Assembly: GCA_037501455.1 (NCBI GenBank) | Contig: CM074861.1 | Span: 94,031,001 to 94,095,000 of the forward strand | DNA from: Lantana camara | Lineage: Eukaryota; Streptophyta; Magnoliopsida; Lamiales; Verbenaceae | Reading direction: 5' to 3' | Length of the DNA: 64,000 bases | Shown here: piece by piece, positions 46,347 through 57,950 of the stretch | Numbering within the stretch: the stretch's first letter is position 1 | Layout of the letters: each line of letters begins with the position of its first letter | Position numbers and translations under genes: made by a program | The notes under the pieces: generated by a model | What the model was told of the DNA's origin: nothing | Database searches by the model: none | Seen by the model: the letters and a program-made list of their open reading frames with translations, nothing else

Positions 46347-47140
46347 CCCTCAAAATGCAGAATAGGGGACTTTCAGAAAAAGAGGAAAACGCCCACAAAC
46401 TCACACCAAAGCTCAACAACTCTCAAGAAATCAATGCATACCAAGTATATAACCAACATATATCATATAGGCATCAAGAAATACACTTAAACATGCTTAG
46501 ATCATTAAATACTCATCCAACAAACCCTCATTTATTCCATGATCATAAATGCTCCAAGTTTCATGCAAGACATGATATAAAAGCATGAAATTACTCAAAA
46601 TCATCTCAAATAATTCATAATATGTCATGTATTCCATAGAAAGTATAAGCCCCAGCATATACTCACTTTCAACAAATATATATACATGTTACCATACCTT
46701 GAAAATAGAAGAAAATGAAGGGGAAAGAGAAGAGATGATCTAGAGATTGATTTCTTGATGAAAATGGAGTGAAATCCTTGGCCTTTGCTTCCTTGTTTGA
46801 ATCGAGTAGAGAGGGAAAGAGAGATGGAGGAGAGTTTTCCTTGCTCTTGTTCTTGAGAATGAAGAATATGCAAGTGTATGGGTGTGTGAGTGTTTGATCG
46901 ATCAAAGAAGGGAAAGAAAAGGAAGAAATTGTAACTTGGTCCTTATGAAATTTAAATGAATGCAATCAAGTACACAATTTATAAAAGATATAATTAAATC
47001 CACATCAAATTATCAATTAGGTCCATAAGTTATAAAAAGTTTCAATTAAGGTTAAATAGGCATAGAATTCTCACAATACAATTAATTAGACACTTAATCA
47101 TGCTCGGGAAAATTAAACATATAATTCACGAAATTAAATT

Positions 47141-47970
47141 TGATGGTGTCCGATCAGCTAAGGGTCAAACTCCGATCACTTTCTATTTGGTTGAGGGGGG
47201 AAACAGAGGATAAGCTCAGAAGGGTCGCCGAAAAAGCTTCTGGGCTCTACCTGCTAGGACAAACACCAACAAAAGTCAGAAGGCCAAACTGGGGAAACTG
47301 GGGGTGATTCCCAGTTTGGCTCTCCGACTCTCAAGTCAGACAGTGATCTGAAAGACAAATGTAAGCTGAGGTATGGAGTTACAGTGATGAAGAATGCTTA
47401 CAGGGATGAAGATGAACTCCCACATTTATAGTTGAGGGTCAGGGACCCTTTGGTAATTTGCCTCGTGTGGTCCTGCCGTAATGTTTCCCTAACACGTGTC
47501 GCAACGAGGAGAATCCTAGGAGGAATCTCCTGCAAAAGCTGATAAAAGTTAGTGTTTGCAACAAAGTCAGGTGCGCGGGCTTGTACGGGTGTCAGAGAGC
47601 CGTTTTGGAAGTTGGTAACGAGGGCGAGAAACACGCTCGTGTCAATTGGGCCTGACGGACTAGGTGATCCGCATGGGGATTAGTGTCCAAGCAGTGCAAC
47701 GAGGGTGCATGAGACCCCTTTATTCTGTTATTGTATGAGGGCACGCTCGAAGGGGCATGATGCTCGTAAATGACTTTATTAGAACCATGAGAGCATGCAT
47801 GATAAAGAGAGGCTGGCGCTCGTTAGAAGGCCTTGAGACGCTCGTTAATGAGCGCAGGGGAGATCATGTGCTGGTGAAAGTCGGGGACGTTTGGGGATCA
47901 CTGAATCCACGTGTCATGCGTTGACCGTGCCACGTGTAAAACGTGGGTCAAGCGTATTTTATCCCCATCA
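47141..47970 (-). mobile_element. Solo LTR H, Tat type
   Basis: 830 bp, TGATGG...CCATCA, flanked by AAATT at 47136-47140 and 47971-47975. Reading on the minus strand it starts TGATGGGGATAAAATACGC, close in form to the Tat-A LTR, and holds three G-boxes (47931-47936, 47908-47913, 47493-47498) and a TATA box TATAAAT (47430-47424). It lies inside LTR G. Confidence 0.9.
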
Positions 47971-48135
47971 AAATTCACCAAGTTAGAAATTTAAATCACA
48001 TAATTCACAAGTATTCAAATTAAAATAAATTAAATCGCTCAAATAAATAACGAAAAGAAATTAAATAAATCCTAAATCTCAAAACTCACACGCGTGGCGC
48101 GCCTACCTGTACGGTCGAGAAATCGGGGTGTCACA

Positions 48136-48528
48136 GGAGCGCAAGGAGCTGGAGGGCCTACATGGTATCCAGCTACAACAGAGACGGATGGGCGTGGAAA
48201 GCAAATGAGTGTAACCCCTACAAGGGTGATCAGGAGGGATGGACCCTTCAGTTAGGAAATCAACGATGACGAGTTCCCTCCAGGCTTTTAGACATACGAG
48301 CTGTTAGATTACAACGGGTCGACAAACCCGATAAAACACTTAACCCTAATTTCATAACGACTACGGGCATGACACCGATGAGTTTCGACACTTGCTGGAC
48401 GAAATTGAGAGATTGATCCAAGGAGGGTACTTGTAGGAGTTAATCCGAGATGTTCCAAAGACAAAATGTAGCTGGAAGGAGTTTATCTGGAAGGAATCTA
48501 CAAGGAAGACAAAGTGGGCGGTTACCAA
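48136..48528 (+). pseudogene. gag: Element M gag remnant, piece 4, knuckle region
   Basis: YGHDTDEFRHLLDEIERLI at 48363-48420 is the plant gypsy GHDTxECxxLxxEIExLI motif with its Cys changed to Phe. It shows that M was a Tat-like element in plus orientation. The remnant stops near 48528, where Tat-F sequence begins; the exact junction is not resolved. Confidence 0.6.
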
Positions 48529-48583
48529 GGCGGGAAATGATTGCCTTTTGAATTTAATACCCCTAAATCACACCCTATAAATA
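48529..48583 (+). promoter_or_regulatory. Antisense-gene promoter of Tat-F: E2F-like site plus TATA box
   Basis: GGCGGGAAATGATTGC (48529-48544) and TATAAATA (48576-48583), 31 bases apart, about 282 bases before the start-codon position. Matches Tat-A in both motifs and spacing. Confidence 0.65.
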
Positions 48584-48864
48584 AGAGATTTACCATACTT
48601 TCTTTTCTTTTACGCGAACTAGAACTCAGAATCCCTTTGCGCAAAAATTCTTCAGAGCAAACCCAGCAATCTTCAAACACTCACAAACTTTTTCCAGAAA
48701 TCTTTAAGTTCTGATTCCTGCACTTCTACTAATTTCTGTTTTCTAACTCATTTTGGATTGAGTATCTTCTCCGAATCCCACCTTTTCTTCAAAAATTTCC
48801 AGATTTCTCTGAACATCCCCCCATTCAAAAAATCTCCATATATCTTCCAAACCCCATAATAGCT

Positions 48865-49989
48865 ATAGCCAGAGATCATGTAGAGGAGTTTACCCGTGAG
48901 ACTGAGGAGATGGCTACCCAAAGCTCATCCTAACCGGGTTCCCCTAGGGACGAGGAGCTAGACGCGACAATTTTAGCCATGGATGAGAGGAACCCAGAGG
49001 GGGTTGAACATCTGTTCGATGAGATGAATATTGTTCTTGAGGCAGAAAAACAAGGAAGTGTATTACTGTTGACAGAGAGGGCAACCCATCCCCATCGCCA
49101 CACTGTGACCATGGCCATTTCTGCATTTGCCCCTAAATCAGAAGGAGAAGTGGGGCCCTCGGAAAGAGCCCCTACCAAGGGCAAGAGGAAGGAATCCCAG
49201 AAGCCCAGAAAAGCCAAGAAAACCAAGGGGTCAAACGAGGGAGAGGGCTCCTGTATGCAAGCGATGGAGGTTCCCCCAGACGAAATCCAAAGTACCATCA
49301 CTCGTGGGGAGATAGTATCCATGCTGGCCCCTATATATTGGGACGAGCGTTATCAATGGAGAATTCCTGAAGAACACTAGCGAGCAAATAATCCCCCTCT
49401 GGGAGAGATGGCCGTGTACTTAGATTCTGTAATTTTCGGAGGATTGAGATTCCCAATACCCGAGCCTGTAGCCAATATCCTTAATGATCTTAATCTGTAC
49501 CCCACCCAAATTTTGCCCAACGATTTATCTTTGATAACCGTTTTTGTAATTCTCATGGCCTGTACCAAGCATCAACCCTCATTTCGGAATTTTAACGCCA
49601 TTTTCCAAGTTGCCCGCTCGCCCCGTTCGTCCCCGAGGGCGGGCTTTTTCTACATCCAAGCTAAATCCGGCTTGAAACTGATAGACTCTCCCATAACCCA
49701 TGGTGTTGAGTGGAAAAAAAATTTCTTTTTTGTGAGGGCTCCAGAGGGTGAAGATTTTGGGTACCCAGAGAGTGGATTTCACATGGGGAGGGTCCCATAG
49801 TTAGGCACCGTTTGTCCCATACCTTTTCGTAAAATTGGCCCAAAGATCTTGCTAGTGCCATGAGGGACGAGGGTTGGATAATCAAAGCAAAGGACTTGAC
49901 TGATGATGCGGAAGTCATGTTTCTTTGCGGAATCACAAATGACCCCCACTTTATCAGAAATCCTCCCGCTCGTAATTTGGAGAGAGATG
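48865..49989 (+). pseudogene. Tat-F antisense gene, exon 1
   Basis: Aligned with Tat-A, the start codon has become ATA (48865-48867). It reads on through MDERNPEGVEHLFDEMNIVL, a Lys-rich segment, DEIQSTITRGEI, and MAVYLDSVIFGGLRFPIPEP with LPNDLSLITVFVILM, the same plant gypsy-type transposon domain. In-frame stops occur near 48928, at 49378-49380 and at 49798-49800, with a frameshift between 49800 and 49900. It ends NLERDG at donor GATG/GTTAGCTTC (intron 49990-50088, 99 bp). Confidence 0.75.
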
Positions 49990-50088
49990 GTTAGCTTCTA
50001 GGGACTAACTTTAGTTAGGAATACTAACTGTTTGATCTTGTTTATTTAGTACGAGCCTTAACCTTCGTTTTCTTGTCTTCTTTTTCAG

Positions 50089-50745
50089 GAGTTGCTATTA
50101 TAATGGCGGGAGCAAACATGCGCAATGTGGCTAACGTTATAAGCAACCACCGCCAGAACAACCAAGGAAACCAGGTGAACCCTCGTGGGCGAGGGACTGG
50201 AAGGGGAACAGGCCGTGGTGACGATCGTGGAGGTCACCAAGGGCCGAGTTCAAGCACTGCCCTACCAATGCAAGGTCGAGGAGACGCATAAGCATCAAGC
50301 GCGGAGACGCACGAGCGTCACCAGTCCAGCTGATGCTCCCAATGCGAGGGGAGCCACCCCTCCTGCTGCCCACCCACCAAGGTCCGCTTTGAGCGTGGTC
50401 ATCCGAGGGTCTCAGGGGAACGCCGCTTCTCTCTCCAGAAAGAGGAAGAGGATGCCCAACAACATCCCTATTATGGGCAAAGGTAAGCAAGTGGTAGAGG
50501 GGATGAGAGGCGACGGTGAAACCTCTTCTTCCGAGGAGGACCACTTGTGGGATTTCGAGCGCTTAGGGGATAGGAGCATCGACCGCGCTTCAGAAGGGGG
50601 CCCCGTTTTGTTGAGCTCACAACCGCCTTCCCGCACGATCACTGAGGGACTCTACGAGCGGGTACAGTTCTCAGGGGGCCACCGGGCATTGTTTTCCCAG
50701 AACACTGAGAGGGTTGCCACCGACATGGTGTATGCCATCATTTCC
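50089..50745 (+). pseudogene. Tat-F antisense gene, exon 2
   Basis: Acceptor TTCTTTTTCAG/GAGTTGC. It begins GVAIIMAGANMRNVANVISN with an RG-rich run GRGTGRGTGRGDDRGG, then after a frameshift (between about 50180 and 50290) RKRKRMPNNIPIMGKGKQVV and FSGGHRALFSQNTERVATD, parallel to Tat-A. The donor TCC/GTAAGTCC is canonical. Confidence 0.75.
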
Positions 50746-50848
50746 GTAAGTCCCCTCGTTACTTCTCCTTGCTTTCTCACAATATTCTTAATTCCTCAAA
50801 AAGATTCTTAGTATAAAATATCTTCCTTATTTTCTTTGAAAAACACAG

Positions 50849-51790
50849 CAAGTACTCCCAAGGGCGAAGAACCTTCAAATGAGGGGTACCGTGTACTCCG
50901 AGCGCAAGGCTAAGTACAAGAAAATGGCTCGCTTGAATGATCCGGCTCAAATTCAAGAAGAACTGGACGTGGAAAAGGCGAAGTTCCTCTCTCTTGAGAA
51001 GGAGCACAAGAAACTGGAGGCCTACACCAAGAAGCTGGAAGAGGATTTCAAGAAATGCGATGCTTCCAAGAAGAAATACCATTCGGACTACAACACCCTC
51101 AACGAGAATCATAAGAAGTTGATGGACGGATGGGTCACCCGGTCCAATGATACGGAGAAAAAATATACCGACGTAATGAGTGGGCTGCCTGAGTGCATTG
51201 AGAGGGCTAACAAGGAGGCACTTATAAAATTCTGTCACAGCAAGGCCTTCTCCTTTGCCGCCTCCCTTCACTGTTTTGATGAGGCTCAAAAAGCCTTTAA
51301 CTTGGCAATTGAGCAAATGATCCACAAAGGATTGGGGGAGGCCTCCGCTCGAGGATGGACAGATATGGGACTGAGGCTAAACGAGCGCTGCGAGGAGGTG
51401 GATGAAACGGAGAAGGATCCTGAGGCCACCATAGCTGAGCCAGAGTACAATTTCTTGGTTGAGCTTGCCCAGAATGAGTACATGGCCGCTCATCCGGTGG
51501 AAGGGGTACCCCAAACGGAGCAAAACGAGGGGGCTACCAATGCAGTAATTGCCCCTGAAGGCCCTCAGGGAAACGTGCCTCAGGAGAATGTCCTTGCTCC
51601 CAATACCGAAAATGCCCCTGCCTTGGGAAATGCATCAGCTCTGCCTGTCGAGGGCGTTGAGCAGGTAGCTCCACAAGCCCCAGAGCCTGTCCCTCAAGCG
51701 CAAGAGCCTAACCTTCAAGGCCAACAACACGTCGCTCCTGCTCAGCAAGAAGTGGTTAACTTGGAGGAGGATGTTGCTGCAGCTGCTTGA
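50849..51790 (+). pseudogene. Tat-F antisense gene, exon 3, uninterrupted
   Basis: Acceptor AAACACAG/CAAGTACTC; the 103-bp intron is 50746-50848. 313 codons without a stop: QVLPRAKNLQMRGT, YSERKAKYKKMARLNDPAQ, a Lys/Glu-rich coiled coil, SKAFSFAASLHCFDEA, and a Pro/Gln/Ala-rich acidic tail ending VNLEEDVAAAA. It is the best-preserved part of the antisense gene in the window. Confidence 0.78.
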
Positions 51791-52050
51791 AATTCCTTTT
51801 TACTTTCTTATAAAAATTTCCTTATCTTACTCTTTTAGTTTTGTAAGAATTCCAAGGGCCCACGCGCCCTCGTTTTGTAATCCTTAACTTTATCAATGCA
51901 GAGTTTTTCTTCTCACTATTGTATCTCTTTTTATTCCTTGCCGCACTTGTTACAAAGTTTCACTTTGTGCTTGTTGTAACAAAATCTTGTAATGTTAAGA
52001 TTCTGGGTAACATACTTAAGTAAAAGATGCAAAATTTGGGAAAAGTTAAT
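51791..52050. other. 3' flank of the Tat-F antisense gene
   Basis: AT-rich; no polyadenylation signal can be assigned with confidence. Confidence 0.4.
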
Positions 52051-52292
52051 AAGTCTTGAGTAATCACGAGGGTCCAACTGGAAGGCAGCTCCCTTTCAAG
52101 ACTTGTAAAAATTTACTTAAAAACTTTGGAGAATTTTGCTAAGTCTTGAGTAATCACGAGGGTTTTATTTGAAGACTGCCCTCGTTCAAGACTTGTGAAA
52201 ATTTTACTTAAAAACTTGGAAAATTTTGCTAAGTCATGAGTAATCACGAGGGTCTTATTTGAAGACTGCCCTCGTTCAAGACTTGTGAAAAT
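52051..52292. repeat. Three 90-bp tandem repeats, each an imperfect hairpin
   Basis: Units start at 52051, 52141 and 52231 with AAGTC(T/A)TGAGTAATCACGAGGG. In units 2 and 3 the arms AAGTCTTGA...ACGAGGG pair with CCCTCGT TCAAGACTT (16 bp, one 6-nt bulge, a loop of about 16 nt). Unit 1 pairs less well. They lie between the 3' ends of two convergent genes of Tat-F. Confidence 0.85.
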
Positions 52293-52765
52293 TTGGTTTG
52301 TGTGGTGCCCCTGGCTAATCCGAGGATCCCGCTTGGGGGCATCTTGGCTAAGGTCCTTCAGAAACTGGTCTGAAAGCTCCCCTCCTTGTAGATTGCGATT
52401 GTGCCGGTCCAAGAGGCTTGGTCTTTGGTCTCTTGATTTCCCCTTGACACTTGATCAAAATTTTGCAGCGAGTCCCATTTTCGAGCACCGGGTGCCGTGC
52501 TAAAGGCCACCAGGGCCTACTAGAATGCTTGTGCGTGCGGACTGAACTTTGTGCGTATTTCCCGAGGTGCTGAATAAGCATGCTCTTGAGATCATGTCGA
52601 TTTTTAAGATAAGGAGGGATTCATGCCCCTTGGGCTCGGGGTCCCGAGGGAGAATTCTCAACAGCCTGCACATTTTGAAAATAAACGTTCAAAGCCACTT
52701 CTATTATAATTTTCTGAGAAAGAGCAAATACATCTGGCCCCAACATGGGCTTTTACAAGATTATC
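52293..52765. other. Spacer between hairpin repeats and pol of Tat-F
   Basis: No ORF or repeat recognised; corresponds in position to 15041-16058 of Tat-A. Confidence 0.5.
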
Positions 52766-53885
52766 TCAAACATAAAACCACCTAAGGTTGCATGCGTTCC
52801 AGGGGCAGGGGAGACACTCGCCCTGCAATGATTCGAGCGTGTATGTGTTGTTTGCTCGCACTTGTATAACCTTGAACAGACCTTCCTAGTTGGGATCTAG
52901 CTTGCCCACGTGTCTTGAGACTTCCATTTTCTTTAGGACCAAATCCCCCAGCTGAAAGGTCCTTTCCCTAACTCGCTTGTTGTATTGCCGAGCGACCGAC
53001 GCCTTGTATTGATGGATCAGTGCCCACTCTTTGTCCCTCTTTCCTTCCAAAAGGTCCAACTCCAGCGTTCTACTCTCTTCATTGGCCTTAGGTTCAAAGT
53101 ATGCCACGCGACCGGATTCCTGTGCAATCTCCGCAGGTATCATTACTTATGATCCATAGAATAGCGCGAAGGGTGTTTTGCCATTGGCCGCTCGTGGAGT
53201 GGTGCGATAAGCCCATAAGGCTCCTTGCAATTCCTCTGCCCATTCGCTCTTCTTGCTTTCGAGCATTGTTTTTAGATGTTGCAAAATGACCCTGTTAGTG
53301 ACTTTCGCTTGCCCGTTAGCCTGGGGATGTCTCACGGAAGTAAAGCGTTGCTCAATTCCCAATTCTGAACACCACTCTCGTGTATCCGCTGCTATGAACT
53401 GGGACCCATTATCTGAAATAAGTATCCTCAGTATGCCGTATCTGCAGATAATGTTCTTCCATATGAAGTCCCTCACGACCCTAAAAGTGATCTTTGCTAC
53501 GGTCTCAGCTTCGGCCCACTTTGTAAAGTAATCTATAGCTAAGATGACGAACTTTTTTTGTCCGGTCGCCATAGGCAAGAGGCTTACAATATCATTCCCC
53601 CACTGGTCAGAGGGCCACGAGACATCTATAGGAATCATCTGAGCAGCTGGCAAATGGGGTAGATTAGAGTGAAATTGGCACTTGGGACACTTCTTGGAAA
53701 ACTCAATGGCGTCTTGGAGAATCGTGGGCCAATAGAACCCGCTCGTCAGGACTTTCTTAGCAAGGATACGCCCCACAGAATGATTCCCATAGTTTCCCTT
53801 GTGAATATGTTCGAGCGTCTCTTTGGCTTGCGAGGGCCTTAGACATCTCATCGGTGGGCCTTGAAAAGACTTTTTGAATAACCTC
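52766..53885 (-). pseudogene. pol: Tat-F integrase, main part
   Basis: Begins at EGRLFKKSFQGPPMRCLRPS right after the E insertion; HHCC finger HIHKGNYGNHS...CPKCQ; DDE core GNDIVSLLP (53590), ISDNGSQF and NGQAKVTNR. The first catalytic-site neighbours are altered (GIDIVGPL in Tat-A). A TAG replaces Trp in KLDPNWEG (52884-52886), but the frame goes on to WNACNLRWFYV and TGA 52766-52768. A separate ORF break is at 53144-53146. Confidence 0.88.
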
Positions 53886-54948
53886 CCCTCTGTAACATCC
53901 CGCTCGTCCGGCCTTTCCAGGTACGCCTTCATGGGTGAGCTATGTGCGCTTTTAATTATTTAATTATGTGAATTATGTGTTTATTATACTTACTATGTGA
54001 TATATTTGAATTACTTGAAACGTATTTGACCTTATGTGATTTATTTGTATGTATTTGTTTTCTTTGTTTCGTTCTTGCTCCGTTTGTATCCGTTTTCGTT
54101 TTCGATTTTTGTGGCTACGTCCTATGCGTGACTTATATGTGTGTGATGAATGTGTCTTTATGTTCGTTACTTGTTTTTGAGTTCGTTTGATACGGTTTTG
54201 AAACCGTTTTATGTTTTAGGGACATAAGGGCCTAACTAGCTTTAGCGCACCTTGTGTTCCGGAAGACGTAACTTGAGCTCGGGAATTCGGATTCAAATTC
54301 CGGAAGAGGCGTTGGACTCGTGATGAGATTTGAAAGCTTTGGAATCTATCCTCACACTTTTCTAAGACCATTTGGACCCTCGGAAATCGACCGGAACGAG
54401 CCTTTGATGCAAGATAGCCCTCCTTTGTTGACTAGTCAATACTTGTGGACCCCTAAACTTAACCAAACCTTCCTTAACCTTGGGTTAATGATCTAAAATC
54501 AGCTTATAACCTCTCTCCCTCTCCCATTTCGTGCACCACCTCCCAAGGAAGCAAGAAAAGTTCCCCAAATTCAGCTCCAAAGAGAAACCAAGGAAGAAGA
54601 TAGAGCACTATTGCATTTTTGAAGATTTTGGCCAATCTACTCCTCCATTTCTTCTCAAATTTTGAAGGTAAGCATATTTTTGAGTTCTCCTAGATTGTAT
54701 GGTTCTATTAAGTGTAATATGTTGAGCTTTATCTTTGAATTTCATGAGAATGAGCATACCACATGAATAGTAAGGGTTTAGTGGATTTTGAATTCTCTAG
54801 CATGTTTCCTTGTGAATTATTTGAGCTTGATGCATGATTATGATTCCTTAGTCATCCCTTTTGAGTTGTTTGGACTTGCTTTTAGTGTTAGAGCTGATTA
54901 CATCAATCCACCTGACACGGGGGTGCTAGCTGTCTAGTCCTCTCTGTG

Positions 54949-55086
54949 CCGAGACACGGGGGTGTCTCGGTTTGCTCTATGTTGGTGACATGGGCGTGTC
55001 ACCTTCTGGTATCCGTTGTTCGTCTCCTGTACTGAGACACGGGGGTGTCTCAGTTTGCTCTTCCAGGGGGGCACGGGCGTGTCCCC
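54949..55086. repeat. Palindrome cluster of LTR E
   Basis: Arms CCGAGACAC/GTGTCTCGG around GGGG (54949-54970); GGTGACA/TGTCACC (54984-55003); ACTGAGACAC/GTGTCTCAGT around GGGG (55031-55054); GGGGCAC/GTGTCCCC, with a bulge (55067-55086). A half site GACACGGGGGTG lies at 54914. The longest arms of any cluster in the window. Confidence 0.88.
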
Positions 55087-56313
55087 TAGGAATTCTCGTT
55101 TTTCGCCCGTCTTTGCATGGTTTTGCTTCCTTTTCATTGCTTTTAGTTAGCTTTCTTGTCTTGTTTATGACTTGTATGCTTCATTGGCTTGTTACATTAT
55201 GTGTTAAGCTTAATGTTGTGAATCTTTGACTTGTTTTATACCCTCGTTTGTGAATTATGAACTTATATGCAATGCATGCTCTCATATGACTTAAGTGTGA
55301 ATTTATTTTATGTCCTTTGCATCATGAACATACATATGCATCCGCCGAGCGTCTAATGTGGTTCATATTGAGTCTAAGTTTGTCTTTTGCCTTTACTTTG
55401 CCTTTAGGTTCGTTCCTTGGTTGACGAGGTTGTCCTCTAGACGTTCGTTTGCTTCCTTCGCTCCCGTAGCTTCTCGGAGGTGAGGTTTCTTTCTTTTTAG
55501 CTATTATGACCTACAACCCAATACGTAATTTAAGCCCGCATGCGAACTATATATACGTATAAATAAGTGTTTGATATGTATTTTGCGGGAATTGGCCCAT
55601 TTGCTATGAAATCCGTTGAAAATGCTTTTATATGTATGTAAGCCATGTTTTGTTTATTCGTTTTCGAAAAGGGTTGGTGTGTGTACGTGTTAAGTTTTGG
55701 CAAGAAAAGCTTTTGTGATAAGTATACGCTTTGTGGGATATGTGTGTGTGAGTTCAGTGATCTGTGTATGGGCCCTGGAGAAGTGGTATGTGATCTCGTG
55801 TTGGCCATGGGGTCGCCGGGCTCTCTCATCAACACGACTCCATTTACGGGAGACTTAGTTCTCCTATGCCGACGGAGCACTTTAAGGTTGGCCGTTGAAG
55901 GAACCGGGCGGGATCCTCTGGTTTACAAGTTTCGTTCTTTGGAAGGTCGAGAGGGGCACCTCTCTTCCCCAATGGCGTGGAGGTGGGATTGTTTATGAGT
56001 TTTGTTTTGGTATGAGTAAGTGTGTGTGAGAACTCGTTCTCGCCGTGTTATTCTGTTTATGTTTTTTTTCGTATCCGATACAGTTGGTCTTATGCTTATG
56101 TATCAGATACGGTTTGTGAAACGGGGTGGACTCATAACTGGTAAAACTTTGATGATTTTGGCCTTTGGCCCTAAACCTTTCTTCGTTTATATATATAGTA
56201 TCACGGGTTACAACCTTTTGGAGTGCAAAAACCACACCCGGTTCACGAACACTTTCGATTTGAATATGCTATGCTCCTACTTAAACGTATGTGTGCATGT
56301 GTAGCCCCCTCAC

Positions 56314-56328
56314 CAGTCTCTAGGACTG
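56314..56328 (+). promoter_or_regulatory. Conserved hairpin/branch-site module in LTR E
   Basis: CAGTC TCTAG GACTG, then ACCCTC, a long T/C tract and GAGCTTTGCAG. Confidence 0.5.
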
Positions 56329-56607
56329 ACCCTCGTTGCTTCTCTCCTTTTTTTTTTTCCCTTTTGTTTTGAGCTTTGCAGGTGCTCGGTTGAGAGTTTG
56401 GCTAGGCGGTGGTCGTTTTTTGAGTCTTGGGAGTCTTTCGAGTCGTTGTTGAGTCTCTGCATTCGCATATTTACTTTCCCGCTTTGGTACTATGTATATT
56501 TGGTACTCCGTATAAATAATTATAAGCTATGTTCGGTAATGTGAAGCTTGAATATTTCTTTTGGCCCGGGGTGGGCAAAGTATGTTGCAATATGTATATC
56601 TTGTTTT

Positions 56608-56938
56608 TGTTGCGAAATAGAATCACAATAACGCGAACCAACAAAAATATTGAAGAGAAAATTCTTCTTGAGAGAAACTATGAAATTGTATTCTAAATCG
56701 ACTTCTTCAACTTATAAAAATGAACGTACATAGGGCCCTATTTATAGGAAGAATTTGTAATGTGAACATGAGCAAAAACGCGGTTGCTTAACCGCGTTAA
56801 CTACGCGTAATCTTAGCCGCGTTAACTACGCGGCATTACAGCTTCATCCAACTATCATTGCATGCGGCAATTTGGCATTCCACAATGTCAAGGTTTGTGG
56901 CTTCATTTATGAAGCCACAATTGTTGGTCTTTCTAACA
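56608..56938 (-). repeat. 3' LTR of copia D
   Basis: TGTTGCGAAATAG...TTCTAACA. Contains palindromes AACGCGGTT/AACCGCGTT (56777-56798) and GCCGCGT/ACGCGGC (56816-56834), and a perfect hairpin with 12-bp arms TTGTGGCTTCAT/ATGAAGCCACAA (56895-56920). Confidence 0.92.
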
Positions 56939-57008
56939 CTCCCCCTTGGAATGCCAATATTGTTATCTCTGTGTGTACATCTCTGGTGCTGCCTCATTAA
57001 AAACCTTA

Positions 57009-57950
57009 TCAGGAAAAACCCAGTGGGACAAAAACCTGAAGAAGGAAAAGAGTACAGCTACGCAGGCTCCCCCTGATTTTGACATTGGTGAGATCTTTCC
57101 ATAGATCTCGAAGATGACGCATTCCAATGTCGTGAACATGTTTCGTGAAAGTTCTAGTGGGAAGCGCCTTTGTAAAGAGATCTGCTGAGTTGTCACATGA
57201 TTGAATATACTGGACACTGATTTCTCCGTCCTTCTCAAGATCTTGCGTAAACTGAAAAAACTTTGGGTGGATATGCTTGGTTCTATCGCTCTTGATGTAT
57301 CCTTCCTTCATTTGAGCAATACATGCGGCATTGTCCTCATATATCATCGTTGGACTTTTATCATTTGATACGCCGCAGGAGGTCAAGATGTGTTGTGTTA
57401 CTGATCTTAACCAAACACATTCTCGGCTCGCCTCATGAAGTGCAATTGTCTCAGCATGGTTGGAGGAAGTAGCAACAAGAGTTTGCTTTTGTGATCGCCA
57501 TGAGATTGCAGTGCCCCCAATTGTAAAGACAAAACCTGTTTGGGATCTAGCTTTGTGTGGATCTGATAAATATCCTACATCTGCATAGCCAACCAAAACT
57601 TGTTTTGCATTTTTAGAATAAAACAATCCCAAATCAATTGTACCTCGAAGATATCGGAATAGATGTTTAATTCCATTCCAATGCCTTTTCGTTGGGGATA
57701 AGCTGAACCTTGCTAATAAATTAGCTGGAAAAGATATGTCAGGTCTAGTACAATTAGCAAGATACATAAGTGCTCCAATAGCACTGAGGTATGGTGCCTC
57801 AGATACGAGAACTTCCTCGTTCTCTTCGCGAGGGCGAAAATGATCTGTTTCTATACCAAGCGATCTCCCAATCATTGGAGTGCTTAAAGGGGTTGCTTTA
57901 TCCATGTTAAAGCGTTTCAACACCCTTTCAGTATAAGTGATGAACGAAAA
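57009..57950 (-). pseudogene. pol: Copia D, end of RT and RNase H
   Basis: TYTERVLKRFNMDKATPLST, ALMYLANCTRPDISF, then the copia RNase H: GYADVGYLSDPHKARSQTG, AISWRSQKQTLVATSSNHAE, TIALHEASRECVWL and AACIAQMKEGYIKSDRTKH. It ends with stop 57009-57011. A frameshift near 57940 separates it from the RT body. Confidence 0.88.

Larger units (their letters stand above)
44803..48135 (-). mobile_element. Solo LTR G, chromovirus type, carrying solo LTR H
   Basis: TGTGACGCCC...GGGGTGTCACA with GGAGC duplicated at 44798-44802 and 48136-48140. Without H it is about 2.5 kb. Read on the minus strand: donors AAG/GTATGG (near 46698) and AAA/GTGAGT (46666), palindrome cluster (46346-46186), CAGTC/GACTG hairpin (45235-45219), pyrimidine tract and CTTCTTAG. 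No internal domain is left. Confidence 0.9.
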
